Below are positions 23,901-25,674 of a DNA stretch of 25,674 nt, one piece after another. Every line of letters starts with the position of its first letter. Positions within the stretch are counted from its first letter, which is position 1. Location: positions 1 through 25,674 of the forward strand of contig NZ_JALEXO010000075.1 in the NCBI RefSeq assembly GCF_022780145.1, given 5' to 3'. The notes under the pieces were generated by a model. It saw only the letters and a list, made by a program, of their open reading frames with translations, was not told the origin of the DNA and did no database searches. Source of the stretch: Intestinibacter sp. Lineage in GTDB: Bacteria; Bacillota; Clostridia; Peptostreptococcales; Peptostreptococcaceae. Made by a program: the position numbers and the translations under genes.

Positions 23901-24503
23901 GACTCTATACAAGAGTACAAGGAGACTAAGGAGAGATACGATTTCTACAGCGAGCAAAAGACTGACTTAGAGGAATCTATAAGCGCTATAGAAAAAATTA
24001 TAAGCGAGCTAGAAGTAAATATGAAAGTTCAATTTAAAGAACAATTTAAAAAGGTAAATGAAAATTTCAAATATGTATATAAAAGGTTGTTTGGAGGAGG
24101 AGAAGGAGAGCTTACTATTGTAGATGAGGACAACATACTTGAAAGCGACATACAAATAACAGCAAAACCACCTGGAAAGAAGATGAAAAATTTAAACCTT
24201 CTATCAGGAGGAGAAAAGGCACTTACAGCTATAAGTATATTATTCGCTATAATACTTGCAAAACCGACGCCTTTCTGTATATTAGATGAAATTGAAGCGC
24301 CATTAGATGATGCAAATATATTTAGATTTGGAGAGTATTTAAAAGAATTATCAAGTGATACCCAGTTTATAGCGGTAACACATAGAAGGGGTACAATGGA
24401 GGCTGCCGACTATATTTACGGTGTAACTATGGAAAAGAAGGCAATATCAAAGGTTATCAGCCTAAATCTTAAGGAAGCGCATAAAATGGCAGACATAATA
24501 TAA
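20949..24503 (+). CDS. smc: Chromosome segregation/condensation ATPase SMC
   Basis: The ATPase of the bacterial condensin complex with ScpA and ScpB. It has Walker A GPNGSGKS (residues 31-38), a first coiled-coil arm, a hinge at about 500-650 (GICGALGQVI to GGSLTGGSLK), a second coiled coil, the ABC signature LLSGGEKAL, and Walker B FCILDEIEAPLDD near the C-terminus. The start is GTG 20949 (1184 residues): GGGAG at 20936-20940 is 8 bases upstream, and the N-terminus HLKRLELKGFKSF then matches SMC proteins. The TTG at 20931 would lie inside the ribosome site. The gene is complete and of normal length. Confidence 0.97.
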   Translation: MHLKRLELKGFKSFPTKTEINFNEGITAIVGPNGSGKSNISDAVRWVLGEQSIKSLRGDKLEDVIFAGTNDQKPMNYCEVALTIDNSDEKLDIDFSEVTIKRRAYRNGESSFFLNDKACRLKDIKELLLDTGIGKDGYSIIEQGKVDEILSNNPVNRRKVFDEACGISKYRYKKLEAEKNLKNTKENLERIEDIYIEIENRIKPLFNQQKKALKYLDLRENLKKLEVNNYIIEIKKIDQELAEITKHKAILVKELNEKEEIRVKMEKNIDLTSEEIEKLEENIARLNEYIESIKNVINQNDSQISLINERISNSKLNIENNQKTLDDFKVKLKEDNSKLIELKQKREVEKKEIEVLERDISEIEKESNEKEQKLNELNKNIELLKDNIITYLNEKQELSNNLSTLSANTENINLRSETIENNILEIKASLEEKNSIYRQKEENVIQMKNNLNEKTSSLSGFKNDLEDYKNQNKNIDIKIQNNNYTLKECSSKLQIYVDMERHYEGFNRGVKEVLKNKNLSGICGALGQVITTDEKYEKAIEAALGAYMQNIITVDQYAAKNAINYLKKNNLGRVTFLPMNVIKSKKINENTINSKTEYIKIASDLVSFDEKYRDIVENILGRTIVIDNIDNGIKFANETNHRFKVVTLDGDILNPGGSLTGGSLKTSANILSRKRLIKDFEDKIEKIKIENQENVRSKELILNSIKEVKENILRSEEEINDLEKDIVKQNTKLKSIDYEIASLNENINKLEKEKTGLSSNLDYTSNKIKTIEEKIKEIELKEEENKRQIENLTNIKELQSSDFEEEKKKIENLKLDFVQKSEIFKSTDYEIKRIEGEINYRTQKISESSDTIKKLQKEIEDLQSKSKIQKRESDNLNKQLSEKHKELDGKNQTKAKLKETIADLNKKLKSFERQNMELRQSEFKIDSKIERLSANKENYTNRLFEDYDLTYVKALELKDDSIEINKKILESIKREIASLGNVNIDSIQEYKETKERYDFYSEQKTDLEESISAIEKIISELEVNMKVQFKEQFKKVNENFKYVYKRLFGGGEGELTIVDEDNILESDIQITAKPPGKKMKNLNLLSGGEKALTAISILFAIILAKPTPFCILDEIEAPLDDANIFRFGEYLKELSSDTQFIAVTHRRGTMEAADYIYGVTMEKKAISKVISLNLKEAHKMADII

Positions 24504-24518
24504 AAATGGAGGAAGAAT

Positions 24519-25674
24519 ATGTTTAAGAAGCTTTTTAATTTTGGAAAAAATAAAAAAGAAGAGGTAAAAGAAGAAGTAGAAAATGTAAATGAAGACTCAA
24601 TAGAGGAAGGGACTTTAGAAGAAGAACAAGAAGTAGAAGAAACACCACAAGTTGAAGAATCAGTAGAAATTGAAGAACCAGTAGAAGAGTTAAAACAAGA
24701 AGCTGCTACACAAGAGTTAGAATTAGAAGATGAAATACAAGAGGATGTAGATGAAACTTGTAATTTACAAGAAGAAACAGTTCAAGAGGTTGAAGAAGCT
24801 GAAATAGTAGAGGAACAACCAAAAAAAGTCAGCTTATTTGATAGATTAAAGCAAGGTCTAACAAAGGCAAAACAAGGAATAACTGATAGAGTAGATGAAG
24901 TATTAAAATCTTACACTAAAGTAGATGAAGAGCTTCTAGAAGACCTAGAAGAAGTTTTAATAACTGCTGATGTAGGTGTAAATACTACTATGGAAATAAT
25001 GGAAAAACTAGAAGATGCTATAAGAAGTAAAAAAATAACTGATCCACAAGATGTAAGAGAAGAATTAAAATCTATAGTTGAAGAAATTTTATCAAAGGAT
25101 GATACTAAACTAGATGTATCACATAGCCCAACTATAATACTTATGGTAGGTGTAAATGGTGTAGGAAAAACTACTACTATAGGTAAGCTTGCATATAGAT
25201 ATAAATCTGAAGGTAAGAAAGTACTTCTTGCAGCAGGAGATACATTTAGAGCAGCTGCTATAGACCAATTAGAGGTATGGGCAAATAGATGCAACGTAGA
25301 TTTAATCAAACATCAAGAAGGTGCAGATCCAGGAGCAGTAATATTCGACGCTATAAAAGCATCTAAGGCTAGAGGAATAGATGTATTGATTTGCGATACA
25401 GCAGGACGTCTACACAATAAATCAAACTTAATGAACGAATTAGGTAAAGTATTTAAAATAGTAGATAGAGAATATCCAGAAGCTAAAAAAGAAGTTCTAC
25501 TAGTAGTAGATGCTACAACTGGACAAAATGCTGTATCACAAGCAAAGAGCTTCAAACAAGTTTGTGATATAACAGGGCTTGTGCTTACTAAATTAGATGG
25601 AACAGCAAAGGGTGGAGTTATCCTAGCTGTTAAATCTGAAGTAGATGTAGCTGTAAAATTAATAGGTGTAGGGG
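24519..25674 (+). CDS. ftsY: Signal recognition particle receptor FtsY, 3' partial
   Basis: The frame is open from ATG 24519 (AATGGAGG upstream) to the window end, 385 codons seen. The short basic/hydrophobic N-terminus FKKLFNFGK is followed by a long acidic A domain (about residues 13-100, Glu-rich). The N domain follows (SLFDRLKQGLTKAKQG), then the SRP-GTPase G domain with G1 GVNGVGKTTT (211-220), DTFRAAA, G3 DTAGR and G4 TKLDGTAKGG. It receives SRP-ribosome complexes at the membrane together with Ffh. It lies 15 bases after smc, the conserved smc-ftsY order. The last residues of the G domain lie beyond the window. Confidence 0.97.
   Translation, partial: MFKKLFNFGKNKKEEVKEEVENVNEDSIEEGTLEEEQEVEETPQVEESVEIEEPVEELKQEAATQELELEDEIQEDVDETCNLQEETVQEVEEAEIVEEQPKKVSLFDRLKQGLTKAKQGITDRVDEVLKSYTKVDEELLEDLEEVLITADVGVNTTMEIMEKLEDAIRSKKITDPQDVREELKSIVEEILSKDDTKLDVSHSPTIILMVGVNGVGKTTTIGKLAYRYKSEGKKVLLAAGDTFRAAAIDQLEVWANRCNVDLIKHQEGADPGAVIFDAIKASKARGIDVLICDTAGRLHNKSNLMNELGKVFKIVDREYPEAKKEVLLVVDATTGQNAVSQAKSFKQVCDITGLVLTKLDGTAKGGVILAVKSEVDVAVKLIGVG

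Noticed and set aside
24911..25555. Two minus-strand ORFs at the right edge
   Set aside because: They are antisense to ftsY, whose plus frame is open with all SRP-GTPase motifs.
1..25674. tRNA, rRNA, CRISPR array, insertion sequence or T-box/riboswitch
   Set aside because: No cloverleaf, direct-repeat array, transposase motif or T-box consensus (TGGNACC-like) was seen in the gaps between genes.

Overview
The base composition is very AT-rich, and the gene set points to a low-GC clostridium, most likely of the Peptostreptococcaceae (Clostridioides, Paraclostridium, Terrisporobacter, Romboutsia relatives). The block efp - CD1247-like Cys-rich protein - rnc - radical SAM - smc - ftsY at 17779-25674 is the kind of core order seen around C. 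difficile CD1247. The genus is inferred from memory of that synteny and was not searched.

Layout. (1) 1-854: 3' end of a PAS/HisKA sensor gene that stops before any ATPase domain, followed by a terminator. (2) About 973-2900: a compact operon of four overlapping prepilin or pseudopilin genes; the third carries an apparent -1 frameshift in a six-A tract of its leader. (3) 3368-9767: a divergent LysR regulator facing a four-gene operon (TIM-barrel isomerase/3-dehydroshikimate dehydratase-like, Old Yellow Enzyme (OYE)-type flavin/Fe-S reductase, YdiB-like shikimate/quinate dehydrogenase, MFS transporter), closed by a strong terminator. (4) About 10025-11247: a promoter, a 46-codon ORF with a dense run of Phe/Tyr/Trp codons, mutually exclusive hairpins and an intrinsic terminator just before a classical aroE. 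This looks like a ribosome-mediated aromatic-amino-acid attenuator. (5) 11415-15592: a second OYE-type reductase (minus strand), divergent from a second, paralogous LysR gene, followed by a type I 3-dehydroquinate dehydratase. (6) 15706-17512: two tandem paralogous chorismate mutase-shikimate kinase fusions, each with its own terminator. (7) 17779-25674: translation, RNA-processing, chromosome and secretion housekeeping genes; ftsY runs off the window.

How it fits together. Regions 3-6 mix what looks like shikimate/quinate uptake and catabolism (LysR, transporter, NAD-type dehydrogenase, dehydratase-like isomerase, flavin reductases) with classical shikimate-pathway enzymes (AroE, AroD, AroQ-AroK). 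From memory, the first half matches in gene content and order the LysR (QuiR)-controlled quinate/shikimate loci of Listeria monocytogenes, and the second half matches the second such locus there. The job of the two OYE-type reductases in such loci is not settled by sequence. The two aroE paralogs appear to be under different logic: a LysR-linked catabolic copy and an attenuated, probably biosynthetic copy.
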